Shown piece after piece: positions 24,421 through 36,153 of a stretch of 64,000 nucleotides of DNA. The position numbers and the translations under genes were made by a program. The first letter of the stretch is position 1; each line of letters starts with the position of its first letter. The DNA comes from Byssothecium circinans (taxonomy: Eukaryota; Ascomycota; Dothideomycetes; Pleosporales; Massarinaceae). The notes under the pieces are model-generated. The model was given only the letters and a program-made list of their open reading frames with translations, made no database searches and was not told the origin of the DNA. The stretch covers positions 1,185,557 to 1,249,556 of the forward strand of contig ML976982.1 of NCBI GenBank assembly GCA_010015675.1. Direction: 5' to 3'.

Positions 24421-25038
24421 ATGTCCTCCGCCGCCCAAGCCCTGCGAGAGAAGCAAAAGCCCCTCAAAGATGGCTACCGACAAGACCCCTCCTCCGCCCT
24501 CGTAACTCTAAAATCCACCGGCAGCTTGGACTCCACCTCCATAGCGTGCAAACTCTCAACCGGCACCGCCGCAAAAGGAGCCTCTCGAATCGCGGGCCTG
24601 CATCCCAAAGCCGGCGGCGACGACCCTTCGATCAGCGGCGAACTCTGTTCCGGCGATATGCTCCTCGATGCGCTCGTAGCCTGCGCCGGCGTCACGCTGA
24701 AAGCCGTCGCTACGGCGCTGAACATACCCATCGTGTCTGGCACGGTGACGGCGGAGGGCGATTTGGATTTCAGAGGGACCATGGGCGTGGATAGGACGGC
24801 CCCGGTGGGGATAACAGGCATTCGGATGGCGTTTGATGTGGTGTTTGGGGATAGGGGGGATGGGACGGTGGTTAGTGAGGATGACGTGGAGAGTTTGGGA
24901 AAGCTGACGGAACGGTATTGTGTTGTGCTTCAGACGCTTGTGCACAAGCCGGAGATTAAGGTGAGGGTGTCTGGGAAGGGTGGTGGTAAGGAAGAGGACG
25001 GGATTAGTAGGGAGTTGCATTGGTCGCATTCTACGTAG
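24421..25038 (+). CDS. OsmC-like peroxiredoxin-family protein
   Basis: An intronless gene of 205 residues. OsmC/Ohr proteins reduce organic hydroperoxides using two conserved cysteines, in the cytosol or mitochondrion. The family core is visible: GGDDPSISGELCSGDMLLDALVACAGVTLKAVA (about 65-97) with the first Cys in LVACAG, then TVTAEGDLDFRGTMG, the strand GITGIRMAFDVVF, and KLTERYCVVLQTLVHKPEIKVRV (about 160-182) with the second Cys. This is the longer fungal OsmC type rather than the short bacterial Ohr. Start at 24421 follows a pyrimidine-rich leader. Nothing is missing that I can see. Confidence 0.88.
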   Translation: MSSAAQALREKQKPLKDGYRQDPSSALVTLKSTGSLDSTSIACKLSTGTAAKGASRIAGLHPKAGGDDPSISGELCSGDMLLDALVACAGVTLKAVATALNIPIVSGTVTAEGDLDFRGTMGVDRTAPVGITGIRMAFDVVFGDRGDGTVVSEDDVESLGKLTERYCVVLQTLVHKPEIKVRVSGKGGGKEEDGISRELHWSHST

Positions 25039-25282
25039 GGAGTTTGGTGGGAAGGATTATGTATATACGTTCGCTTTTCCTTTTTCGGGCTTGCAGACAA
25101 AGTTTGGGGAATAGGTAATCACGGATTTTGTCATTATTCTGACGTCTCTTATCAAGTCTCTCATTTCTTATTGCTTTTCTCTATCACATTCTGCGGTGCA
25201 TACATCTCCTCATCCTTCTTCGCCTTATCACCTCTACTCCTCCCACCTCAAAAACACAACCGAACCTCCAGCTCAAATTCCA

Positions 25283-25522
25283 CTACGATGGAGGCATCTC
25301 CACCCCAATACCGCAACCCCAACAGAATCTATGCCCGCAGCGCAAGCAAGGATAAACTCTTAGCGGACTATGACGTCTCCCGCACTGACAGCATTTCCCC
25401 CAATTCCGGTTCTGGTTTCTGGAAAACATTATATAACGACGATTAATCGCGCGATACCAGATAATGTGGGGCTCTGGTTTCTTCCGGCGGAAGAATTTCC
25501 CGAAGCCTGAGGGTCCTGGCAT
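25283..25522 (-). CDS. Small zinc-ribbon-like protein
   Basis: A 79-residue ORF with a Lys/Arg-rich N-terminus and the Cys pattern WGKCCQCG...PCLRCGHRFCWGC (about 41-69). The spacing C-x-C ... C-x2-C-x4-C-x2-C with Trp just before resembles small zinc-binding modules common in ascomycete hypothetical proteins. No catalytic domain is present. A 45-base stretch with GT...CAG ends inside the ORF, but splicing it creates a stop, so I keep it unspliced. The opposite strand also has an open frame (25288-25446), which weakens the call. Role unknown. Confidence 0.45.
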   Translation of the reverse strand: MPGPSGFGKFFRRKKPEPHIIWYRAINRRYIMFSRNQNRNWGKCCQCGRRHSPLRVYPCLRCGHRFCWGCGIGVEMPPS

Positions 25523-27117
25523 ATTGGGTGCTGAGGGTGAACTGGGGCTGAGGGGAGGATAAAGAGGGGGTTGGTATATTGAGGAAGGGGATGTGGAAGA
25601 GGATGGAGGGATGGGATATTGGTAAAGAAGTTGTTTGCTCCGTGAATGAGGTGTGAATAACGTGGACAGTTATTGTTTGCGGATGATGTGCGATGAGCAG
25701 GCCATGTGGTTGTGAAGACGTTCGTTCGTTCTCAGACCATCCCCACACCTTCCCTCAAACGCCGAACCTCCCTCAGCTCTCCTTAGCAAGAAACCCGCAA
25801 CGCATAAATCATCTTACTTTCCTCAAAGCCCCACAAAACTACCTTAGGTATCCTCTTCAAACAGTATTAAACCCCACCTCTCACGTCCCATCACACATCT
25901 GCTACCAACACAACGTCCATGCTCCCGTCACGCGCTCAAACGCCTGCTCCCACAAACGCAAAATTACCTACCCGTACCCATCTCCAAGACGCACACATGA
26001 ATCCCATACCCACACCTACCCCAAAGACATAAATTCGCTCCTTATCCACAACTCATACCGAACCATATATCTACGGGGACAACATAGACCTAGACCTCAG
26101 CCTTCCTTCAAACGACCATAAGGTACGAGTTTGTACAGCGACGCCCGGCACTTGTGAGCTCCTACATCACATCATACGCGACTTCCTAACCCTCCCCCTC
26201 CTCTAAAGAAGCTTGAAAATACTCATCGTATTATTTTCCAGAGATCCACGTTTCCATGTACAGAAACGGAGAGAAGGCGTTGGAAAGTAGGATGAGCAGG
26301 CGTGCTCATATGCTGTATACTGCGTCCACAACTACGTAATCAAGAAGTTAGAAGTTAGTAGAATCAGTGAGGTGATATACCCTTTCGCATACCCATACCC
26401 GTACCCAAACCCAAACTAGCCGTTGCAACTTTTTGAACAACTAACCAAATCAGTCAAAACGCTACGCACGTTGCGTATGCATGTACAGTATATACATACG
26501 TATACACAACTGTCCAGCAAAGGTAAACAGCCGTTTCGATCAAAACATTACTGAGATACACCACACGATACAAACCCCAACACTCCACCAACGGCGCTCT
26601 TCTCTCACCACCATTGGTACCAAAAGCGTCCGCACAGGCTTCTAGACCGTGCTCCATCACCCTACTATCCCTACACAAACCCTCCACCCATCACGGCTCA
26701 CGCCTCACTTCCGTCACATCACGCCACAAGACCTTCATATAAACAAATACCTCTTCAAAACACATAGTTACTACCCCCTACCTCAATGCTCAACTACCTC
26801 TATCAGTCCTCTACACATCCCCCCCTCCACACGAAGCCAAGGTCAAACAACCATACAGAAGAAAGTTCAAACTATCCTATCCATCCGCATACAACAGCGA
26901 CAAACATCTACCCAGCCCAAACCTATCCTCATCAAGTCATGTCTGCGTCTGCATATTCCCCCATTATTCCCTTCCCTTCACAGTCATCATCACCACCACA
27001 ACCACCAGCATGCACCAACCACAAATTACTCCCGTCCCCCTCTTACCCTCCCTCCCTCTCCTCATATCACTACCATACAGATACTTTGAAACCATACTCA
27101 CTCCCTTCCAAAAAAGG
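25523..27117. other. G-poor stretch downstream of the large disordered gene
   Basis: No gene recognised. The plus strand is rich in A and C and very poor in G from about 25740 to 27100, with words such as ACCCATACCC at 26388. The minus-strand gene ending at 27118 reads into it, so part may be its 3' untranslated region. Confidence 0.45.
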
Positions 27118-30100
27118 TCAAAGAAAAGCAGGCGTATCCTCCCGTTCCAACCTCCCCCTCCCAAACCCTTCATCCCTCAAATTACCCTCCTTCACACACC
27201 CCTCCCTCAATCCCAACATCGATCCGGATGCCCGACTGACTCCGCTATCCATACTCCTCTCCCTCAAAAACCTCTCCGCCATCAAACGCCCCGGCGTGAC
27301 CCTCCCACTCCCCGTCATCTCGCCTCCCCCAACCCCAACTCCGCTCCTCGCACTAATCCGACTCTCCGTCCTCCCCGCCGCCAACGCCAACGCCCCCGAA
27401 CTCTGAACGCCCCGGACCTCTCTCTCCGCCTCTCTCTTAGTCTTCGGTTCAATCTTGACTTTCACACTCGAAGCCGTCTCCATAGACTCGCGCGGTAATC
27501 CAGAGACCGCCCAGGGTGACTCGAGGAGCATGCGCAACGTCTCGTTATCCAGTGCGCTGACGCGGTAGGAAGAGCGTTTCTCTTTTCCTGGGGGTTTCGT
27601 TGCTATGTCGGCTGCTTGCTTCTTGGGACTGGTGTCGAGGATGCCGGGGCAGTGCTTCGACGGACTGTCTGCGAGCTGGGCTTGCACTGACGCTGGCGCT
27701 GTCACTGTCGATATCGATGTGGGGTTGTCGCTGTTTCTGGTTTTGGTTTTGGAGTTGGAGGTGGTGGATGGGGACGCGATGTTGCGGAGGTCGAAGGCGC
27801 TTTTTGGTCTGATGGTTAGTTTGATGGGGGAGGCTGGGAGACGGACACGCTGTTGGAGATGTCGCTGCGGGCTGGTTCGCCCTACTGGGGTCGATTGTGC
27901 ATTTTTCAGCGGGGAAGTGGAGGTCTTGGTGTCCTCGGTCGATGTGGTGTACTGGGCGACAGTCGACGGACTGCGATTCAGCGCAGCTGGGGCGAGCGGC
28001 TGGATAGACCTGGGACGCGAGGTCGTTCGAAGAGGAAACGATAGCGTCGTATCGGTCTTCTTCGCGTGAACTTGGGCTTGAGCTTGTGATGAAGGAACAG
28101 TTGAAACAAGTGCAACGTTTTCCTTCTTCGCCGGATCGCAATTTTCCTTGATAGAGACTTCTTCAGTCCTCTTAGACCGCGTATTCGGTTCGTACCGTGT
28201 AGTCTTACTTGTACCTGGCGCAGAGAAGTCGGAATATACTTTCGGGCTTGGTGTTCCCTTAGCTGATTTGCTCTTGTGCGACCCGCTACTGGAACTCCCT
28301 CCCGTGGAAGCGCTAGAGATTCGACGGAACTTGGCACTATAGCTGCTGGACCGACGACCGGTGTTGAGGAAGGGGAATCGATCGTTCATGCGGGAGGACT
28401 TGGGCGTGCTGGTCGATGAGTGTGTACCCGAGGACGTACCGCTGTGTACTGAGGAGAGCCGCTTCTTGCTGAACATGTGTATTTTCTTCTCTGGATCAGA
28501 AGGAGGTGTTTCGGCGTCTTTAGGCGAGCGGCGATGGGGTTGCGGGTCTGGGGCGAATTCGATGGTGGAGGGATGACGACGAGGGCGCTCAATTGTCTGA
28601 ACAATATCTTCGGCTGTGGGGGGCCCTGGAGAAACGATAGGGGCGGTGTCCTGTCGTGGTGTGACAACATCCATCGATACTCGTGCTATCGCCGTGGTGC
28701 TGTCATCCTCGATCTGAGTGAGCTCGCGACGATGTTTCGCTGTGGGTGTGTAGCTCTCATCGATCCGTATGTCCTCTTGAGAGCCAGCACCCAGCTCGGA
28801 AACCTCGTGAGAAAGCCAAGCCTTCCAATCCCGACTCGAGTGCGTAGAATCAGTAGCGCGGTGCGGTGACGGTGTGCCAATGGCGTAGCGTCGGACTGAG
28901 CGACTCGTGACGATGACCGTAGAGCCACTCTCGTGAGAAAAGGACTCATTAGCATGGTCAAACGACATGACACTGTCGTTTGCAAGAATACTTGCGCCAT
29001 CTGTATTGCGGGAATAAATACTCGGCGATTGAGGAGAAAACAGCTGTCGTGGCTTTGGACCTCTGGGTGTATGTTGTATTCGATTAGTCGGTATGGATGT
29101 AATCTGTTCTACCTCCGACGTAGGCGAACCACCTTCAAGTTCTGCAAAAGTTGATGTTTCCGCCGTAGTGTGCAGTGTAGTCGCGTTAGTCTCAGTAGTA
29201 AAGTTGGTAAATGCGTACTGCCGGTCTTGGTAGCGAGGGAAGGTGGGCTTGTTCTCCTCGAGCGGGCTTTTCCAGCGTTCCTTGGATCTGGCCACTCGCT
29301 GCTCAATTAGGTCGGCGCTGGGAGTGACAGCCTGTTGGTCATGCGACTGGCGAGTTGAGGGACGGCCGCTGAACGATGTTAGCTCTCGCACTCGGGAATG
29401 AAATCCGGTCTCACCTTCTCGCCATCTTGAAACCAATCGACTCGATTGTTCGTCCCGTCCGACTTCCCCCGCTACTCTCTACCTCGCTCAAGCTACCTTC
29501 CGTAGCCGCAGTATCTGGTCTCGGAATTCTCACCGCCCCCCGCACACTGGTCGTTCGTTCTACAGAACTCACCTTCCGCTCCATTGGCGTGACGGTCCTG
29601 ATGGTTGACTTGATCGCCCTACCAAACGACTTGATAGAACTCGTCTTGGTCTTGGCGGTGCCAGGACGTTGACGCGATGGTGGTCGTATTTCACCGCTCG
29701 CACTATGCCGAAGCTCCTTGCCAGCGCCGGAGTGAAGATCCCGCGGAGCACTGCTATGCAGCTCCTTCGTAGCACTGGATTCGAACACATCGCTCTTTGG
29801 GCTGGAAGAGTTGTCCGACTTTATTGGTCCTGAAGCAGGCGTTCGTGATGATGTCGCCTTGGAGGCATCCATCTCTTTCATGAGAGCGGAAAAGACGCGC
29901 TTTGGGTCGATGGGTGTAGTGGTCTCCTCCATGAGGCTTTCCATATGCATTGGTTCTTTGAAAGCACTGAGTCCTGGCACGAGCATTGTGTTTCTTCTCG
30001 CGGAGGTGATTGAGGCGCGGTCAGCTTCGCTACCGATGCTGTCTTTCGCTTCATGGATAACCGTCAGGCGCTTGATGTCGCGTTGTGTGAGCGTGCCGCC

Positions 30101-31408
30101 TGCAGAAGAATCGCTCCAACTGGTGACCCGAGAAGATGCATGAGTGACATTAGCTTCGCTATGCAGACTGCGATTGCTTCCCCTGCTCCTATTGCTGCCT
30201 CGAGATGAAGGTCGTACAGATGGGGAGGTCGCCCTCTCAAGAATTGGCGTTCGAGATCGAACACGGATGAGAGTGTCATCGTCAGGAATCGGTATATCGT
30301 AGCCTGTGTGACCAGATGAAAGTTGCCCAGACTGCCCAAAAGCAAAGTCGAGGTAGTCGTGGCTCGCCTCGATTTGTTGTACCGGCATCGTTGGAGCGTT
30401 GTGCGATGTGCGTCTGAACACCTTCTTGATCTTGTTCTTTATCGAGCCAGAGAAGGATCGTTTGTCTTTCTTCTGTTGCGGCATGCCAAAGTCGTCTAGC
30501 GATTCTACGGTCGTATCATTCGGGGTTTGTCGGCTGGCAGAATACACCGAGATGACGCCTGCAGATACTGGGCGGTCCTTCTTCTTAGCTCGGTCCTGTC
30601 GCTTTTTGAACGGGGCAAGGAATAGAGACGGCTTGTTCTTGACCTGTCGCTGTTGGAAGCCTTGCAGATATTTGTCTCTTGCCTTGTCGATTGACTCGCC
30701 CGGTTCCACTGGTACGGGCAACTGCGGCGATGCAAGTCGTGATGGCACTGCAGTGCGCGGCGGGAGTATGGCCGGCGAGGTATCGGATGCAGTATCCACG
30801 CTTGTTGGAGGCGGGCTAGTGAGATACTTCGCCGGGGGACGAGCAATTGGTGATCCCGTTTGAACACTGCTTGCATAGTACATGGATCGTGCCTTGCGGA
30901 TCTGCTGAGAAGTTGCCGACGTCGCTCCCTGCCGGAGAGATTTGGGCTGGGAGCTCGGCCGCAAGTTTTCATTGAACGTAACCGAAGCCTGTGCAGACAG
31001 TGGCCGCACCTCAGTGGGGGTGGGATAGAAAGAGGGGAACTTTTCCGTTGTTATAGTCGGTGCTCGTGGTTGACGCTGGGCACTAGACGCTAGCCCAAGT
31101 CGTGGGTTATTTGCGGACCGAATGCTAGGCTCTCGAGGCGGGAAGTGGCTTCCTTGGGAGGTGAGCGACTTGCGGCTGGAAGTACTCTTGGTCCACGTGA
31201 GGTCAGAGCTGCGCTTCTTGGAGCGTTCCGTAGCAGCATGCTCGTGTGCCCGGACGTATGCTGCTGTGGCAGCCGCCAAGGCTTGTTGTTGAGCAATCTC
31301 TGGGTCCAATGGTTCCAGCAAGGGCGGTAGTGGACGGTGGGCGGTGGATGAGGTCGACTTGGAGCGGCGGAGATGAGTGCCGGCATCGCTGGCAGACCGG
31401 GCGAGCAT
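27118..31408 (-). CDS. Large Ser-rich disordered protein
   Basis: Two exons, 31408-29415 and 29368-27118, joined through a 46-base GTGAGA...TTCAG intron in phase 2, give about 1,414 residues. I chose the Met at 31408 (MLARSASDAGTHLRRSKSTSS) because that opening is common for fungal proteins of this kind; an upstream in-frame Met at 31432 adds eight residues. Nearly the whole chain is low-complexity Ser/Thr/Pro/Arg sequence with many SP/TP and RxxS sites, so it is likely a phosphorylated cytoskeletal, cortical or nuclear scaffold. Conserved-looking islands are KDKRSFSGSIKNKIKKVFRR, QRDIKRLTVIHEAKDS, RVFSALMKEMDAS, IKSFGRAIKSTIRTVTP and a C-terminal ALDNETLRMLLESPWAVSGL. No catalytic domain or membrane segment. 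I do not recognise the protein by name. Confidence 0.8.
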
Positions 31409-32682
31409 CTTGCGGAGGGGGGGACAGTTCAACCAAGAGTAGCGAGGCAGTGCGTAGTCGCCTAGAAGAACGAGATAGTGCGGTCCACGGGCCTAAAAGC
31501 GACGGACAGCAAGTAATTGATAAGAGTAGAAAGGGAAGCGCAGCTTGCACAAGCAAAGCCCTGCTAAAGCGTAGTAGACAAGACAAACTGAGCGTGTGGT
31601 CCAAGACAAAAAACAAGAACTCCCATACCGGATATGTTGGATGGTGGGTAGAAGGGGAGAAGGGAGAAGAGATGGGCGGCTCGAGGACAACAACGTGCTG
31701 TGGCGCCTACCTGGACATGTCGCAAGAAGCTCGACATCAGTTTCCGCAATGAATGGCAAGTAAGAGCTATCAGCGGTGATGCTGAAGGAGGAAGTCGCGC
31801 CCGGCATGAATTGATGTGTCGATTCTTTGGCGCAGAAGACTACTTCATCGGCGCTCGAGTGCAGAAGTATTCCAATGTTTTACTAGTCTCGAATTCCGGG
31901 AAGCATTGCCAGACTTATGACAGGTAGGCCCGCCCTAAATGAGTTGTGATGCAGCGCGACAGCAGCTATGCCTCTTGTGAATCCCGCTGGCAGGCGCAAG
32001 GCAGGCAATAGTCCCTCCCAATCAACAACCTCTTTACACACCGCTCTCCCGTACGGCACATCTTTCGCTCATCCCGTGTCTAGAATATCCATCCATCCAA
32101 ATATATCCATCCATCGAAGTCCGCGTCACAGAACACAACCACCCCACTTGACAACGCAAAACACCAAACAATGCACATCCACCGCACCATCATCGTTAGT
32201 CGCGCTACGCACTTTCCCCAACGGCGCAAACCCATCAAATCCAAGAGATTTCCCGCCAAGCCACCGATCATACACACTGACCCAGAGAAATGCGACGAGC
32301 ATGTGCTACGGCCGAGTTAACCTTTCTGTGCACCGGGAGGTAATGATTGGCAGAAATCTCTCAAATCCAGATGCTACCGTTCGTGTCGGGGAACGTTGAT
32401 GGCAAAGGAAAGAAAACTCCAGGAATCCTAGCATCGGAAGCTGAAGAAATTACAAAGAGTACTTTCAGCGAATTGCTCCTCGAAGGTCACCAGTCTTTGT
32501 TTCCAAAGTATCAGGCCGCGAATACTTGCTGCTTGGCAGTTTGGCGGACCCCGCCGGGATGATTTTTCACATCCGGATATATGCAGCTGGTCAGCGCTTC
32601 GGTATCAAACCAGTGTTCGATATGGCGAAAACAAAGTTCAAGGCTGTCCTCCAGGTTGGTCTCGGTCAGGTGCGGTCATTTA
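31409..32682. other. Intergenic, no gene seen
   Basis: Promoter side of the disordered-protein gene and 3' side of the MFS gene. A short ATCCATCC-type repeat is visible near 32088-32116. ORFs here lack motifs. Confidence 0.45.
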
Positions 32683-34317
32683 TCATCTTGATAGTGTTTC
32701 GCTGGCACGTCTCTGAGCCAGACCCGCATCCAACGCAGTGCTATTCCCATCCACAAGTTCCGCATTCTCTTCATCATCACTCGCCACCTCCACATACTCC
32801 ACATCCTTGTCTTTAACACTGATGATGAAAGTAACCACAGTCGTCAACCCATACAGCACAGCAGTGCCCAAAAACGGCAGACCCAGCCAGGCGGACCCCA
32901 TATCCATGCCCCACTTGAACATTTCATTGACAATCGGGCCCGAGAACATGAGTCCGATGCTTTCGACGATGGCGAGCAAGCTCATCAGTTTCCCGATATC
33001 GGGGCTCGATTGGCCGCCTACGACGTGGATGGCGATGGAGCGCATGGCGGCTGCGTATCCGGTCCCGAGGTTGTAGACGAGTAGGCCAATGATGAGGAGT
33101 GGGGGTTCAAAGGCGACACCCATGATGAAGAAGGAGATGGAAAGGAGGATTATGGATCCGCGGGCGAGCCAGATGTCGGCCCAGTGGGAGGGCATGCGGA
33201 GATATTTGAGTAGTATGAAGTTGACACCCGGGATGAAGATAGCCACAGAGACCAGATTCGTGGCGGCGCGGAAAGAGAGAAGAAGTGCTGCTTTCTTGAT
33301 CTCCCAGTTGTATCTCTTGGATGCGTAGCGGATCAGCAATTGGATTGCCTGCCTTCCAGACCTATTACAGAGGTAACTGAAGACGACGATCATGAGCATG
33401 GTGTCGCTCGTGAGGAAGATGAAGGCATCCTTGAAATGCCCAAGCTGTGCTCTAAATCCGAAGCCCTGGTCTTTCGCTTTCCTCGACACGTCTGTGGCAC
33501 TCTCACGGTCGCTGTCCCGTGGTTCAGGCTGGTCCTGCATGTGTATCGTCTCGGGACAGAAGACGGCGATGGTGACGCCGACTTGTTGGATGCCAAGGGC
33601 CAGGAGAAGAGGGAGCCAGTCGCCTTTCTCCATAAGCCGCGATGCCATGATGGGCGCAATCATTTCGCTGAGCAGCACAGCCGCGGTAGCATAGAGAAAC
33701 ACCGTCGTCCTCTTATCTGGCGGCGCAACATCGGATATCATAGTCATGGCCACGGCGACGGCCACCATGGGCCCGCCACCGAGGAAATAGAAAGCTGAAG
33801 ACAGCCACGTCCACTGCAATGGCAAACTCCGGAAGTAACAAATCAGCAATACCCATACCGAGTTCAACTGCAGCCCCAACAGCGACACAGCAAAAATCCA
33901 CTTGCGTCCCCATTTATCCGCCAGCGCCCCAAACGGTACTGCCAGCAATATACCAGGTATCGCGTCAAACGTATCCTGCCACCCAAAGATCATAGCCAGC
34001 TGCTGCTGTATCTCGTCGATCTTGCACTCGGCTTCGGGGATGGTGCCATCGGGGCCTATCTTAGAGGGGTCGTGCTCAGTGAAGTAACGTAAGCATAAGT
34101 TTGCTTCGAAGACGCGCGTCTTGGGGGCGTCGGCGAGGAAGGCTCCAACTTCGATGATGGCAATGAGCAGGAAAAGAAGGCCCACGACGAAGAGCCATGG
34201 TTTCTTCTTCTGTGGTGGAGGGGACGGCGAGCGCGAGGTAGAATCGAGACCAGACGGGGGGAGGAGGGTCACGGCTTCGGCTTCCTCGTGGGAATAACGG
34301 GGCGATTTCGCTGCCAT
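32683..34317 (-). CDS. Major facilitator superfamily transporter
   Basis: An intronless gene of 544 residues. The cytosolic N-terminus is followed by a first helix PWLFVVGLLFLLIAIIEVGAF, an extended loop with several Cys (LCLRYF..AECKIDEIQ), and helix 2 leading into motif A, GALADKWGRKW (about 125-135). Further helices (FYFLGGGPMVAVAVAMTMISDVAP, TVFLYATAAVLLSEMIAPIMAS) and a long central loop (DSDRESATDVSRKAKDQ) precede the second six-helix half (FIFLTSDTMLMIVVFSYLC, SIILLSISFFIMGVAF, LIIGLLVYNLGTGYAAAMRS). The tail is acidic. It is a proton-coupled carrier or effluxer at the plasma or vacuolar membrane; the substrate is not predictable. The layout, a Cys-rich first loop and a long central loop, is that of a fungal MFS clade often found next to accessory genes. 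Confidence 0.88.
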   Translation of the reverse strand: MAAKSPRYSHEEAEAVTLLPPSGLDSTSRSPSPPPQKKKPWLFVVGLLFLLIAIIEVGAFLADAPKTRVFEANLCLRYFTEHDPSKIGPDGTIPEAECKIDEIQQQLAMIFGWQDTFDAIPGILLAVPFGALADKWGRKWIFAVSLLGLQLNSVWVLLICYFRSLPLQWTWLSSAFYFLGGGPMVAVAVAMTMISDVAPPDKRTTVFLYATAAVLLSEMIAPIMASRLMEKGDWLPLLLALGIQQVGVTIAVFCPETIHMQDQPEPRDSDRESATDVSRKAKDQGFGFRAQLGHFKDAFIFLTSDTMLMIVVFSYLCNRSGRQAIQLLIRYASKRYNWEIKKAALLLSFRAATNLVSVAIFIPGVNFILLKYLRMPSHWADIWLARGSIILLSISFFIMGVAFEPPLLIIGLLVYNLGTGYAAAMRSIAIHVVGGQSSPDIGKLMSLLAIVESIGLMFSGPIVNEMFKWGMDMGSAWLGLPFLGTAVLYGLTTVVTFIISVKDKDVEYVEVASDDEENAELVDGNSTALDAGLAQRRASETLSR

Positions 34318-36153
34318 AGTGTTGTAGTAAAGCCGCGATGCGGTAGGAGTAGTTGAGTGGGTGTCAAGGGGAGGGCGACGGCGACAAAGGAGAACAATTG
34401 GAAGAGGAGCGCATCAGCGCGCTATAAAGGTCGGAATTGACGCTGCTAAGCCGGCCATGGTGTCTTTCTCGGAGTCGAAGACGAGCCATGTCTCGGACTC
34501 TCGGGCGAAAGATGCGCCAAGTCTCATCTTGTTTGGGACTCGCAATAGCGCTGAACCCGGCTGATTCAGCCCTATATCGATCTTAGTCAGCACCAAAATA
34601 ACGTCCCATGTGCGGCATTGAGCGATCACTATTCCGCATGACCAACGGAGTTGTTGACGATCTCGAACTTCACGTCCACGATGCCCTACATGATGATATG
34701 AAGCGTGGGGTTCAACTCCTGGCCCCTTTATTGTTCTTGCTTCTTTTCCTTTTCCTTTCACAGTAATTCCCGCAACTCGCTCCTTTCACTTCTCTAGAGG
34801 CACGTACAGCTGGCCTCCATTGCCAATTGCCCGGTTATAGTCTCTGGGGCTGTATAATAGATATCTATGGCATCGTCAGTTCCTTAAGATATGGTGAGCA
34901 CATCTCAGAGTGGGTGAAGAACCAACCTGCAGAAACCCTCCAGGCCCTGTTTGCGAGCCTCGATGCTACGCTGGCGATTGCCATTGAAAGGAAAGAGTGG
35001 TCATTCGTCGAATCAAAACAGATTTGCGTGGAAGGTGTCTCCGAATCATACCACATCCCTACAAAATGCTATCGTCCTCCTCAACCGCCCCATTCCCCTC
35101 GATCGTCCCCAACCGCAACCCCGGCTTTGGTACCCATCCTCGACTTGCTCGTTTCCTGTACACATACAGACGATCTTATCTCATGTAGGAAATATACGTG
35201 GCCGAAATCGCTGCCTAGGGACGTCGTACTTGGAGAACGCAATGTGCCCGTACTACCGAGTTCATCCAGACCCAAAATGCATCACGACGGCCAATACCAC
35301 ATTAATACCATGCAATTAAGCACTTGGGCATTTTCCCCTGTTGTACATGCTTCATATCCATTCAACATTTCTCCCTATCGTAGTTGAACGGCTTGCAAAC
35401 ACTACGATCGCCAATCCAGCACGCTGCTGCACGCACGGTGCCATTCTGTGAATTCTTTGACTCTTGTGTACACACAGACACCGGCCATATCATCACATCT
35501 CTTCCTTGATAGGCTTCAAATTGATTAGTCCAATCATGTTACACAGTCAGGCGCCTGATTTGATGATCCCTGACCTCCATTATCAAACCAAATCGCAGCA
35601 TGATGCCTACACCGCCGCCTCGACCTCGGAAGCGGCTTTGTACCGCCGCCAGCAAACTGAAGCCTAGTATTTCCGCGCCAACCAACCTCAAGATGGTCAA
35701 AAACCTCCTCCTCACCACCACACTAAGACTCAATCAACCGAAATCCACTTCAAACGACGAACCTTACCCTCAACTTGAACGGGTGGAAGCATTGAGACAC
35801 TGGTGGGCCAAGTTGTCTGAAAAGGCAAGACAAATTTCATACTTCAGCGAGGCAGTGAGCGCTATTCTACCGTTAGCTCTGCAATCAGTGATGAATTCTG
35901 CTATTCGCAAGCTTGAGGGAGACAAGACTCCTCACATTCACCCTCACCTTCATCTTCACTTTCATCGTCCCTCTCATCGCCATCCTCCCTGTAACCGTAT
36001 TATATAAACCATATCCCCCACCCCTTTCCTCCATCCTCAGCGTACTAACTCGATCGCTCGCTTGCTCGTCTGCCGCCGCTCTTCGAATCGCCATCCGAAA
36101 CAATACGAAATTGCTTAACTAACACAAGCAACAGCAACATCCTCATCCTCATC
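34318..36153. other. Gene-poor stretch
   Basis: No supported gene. An ORF at 35600-36007 (plus) has a basic N-terminus, and a different frame at 35913-36122 reads one strong hydrophobic segment (TFIFTFIVPLIAILPVTVLY). They could be pieces of a small membrane protein, but no splice joint links them. The ORF at 34827-35387 has no motif. Confidence 0.4.

Noticed and set aside
34827..35387. 186-codon open frame on the plus strand
   Set aside because: No motif, poor codon pattern and no splice partner; probably chance in GC-balanced sequence.
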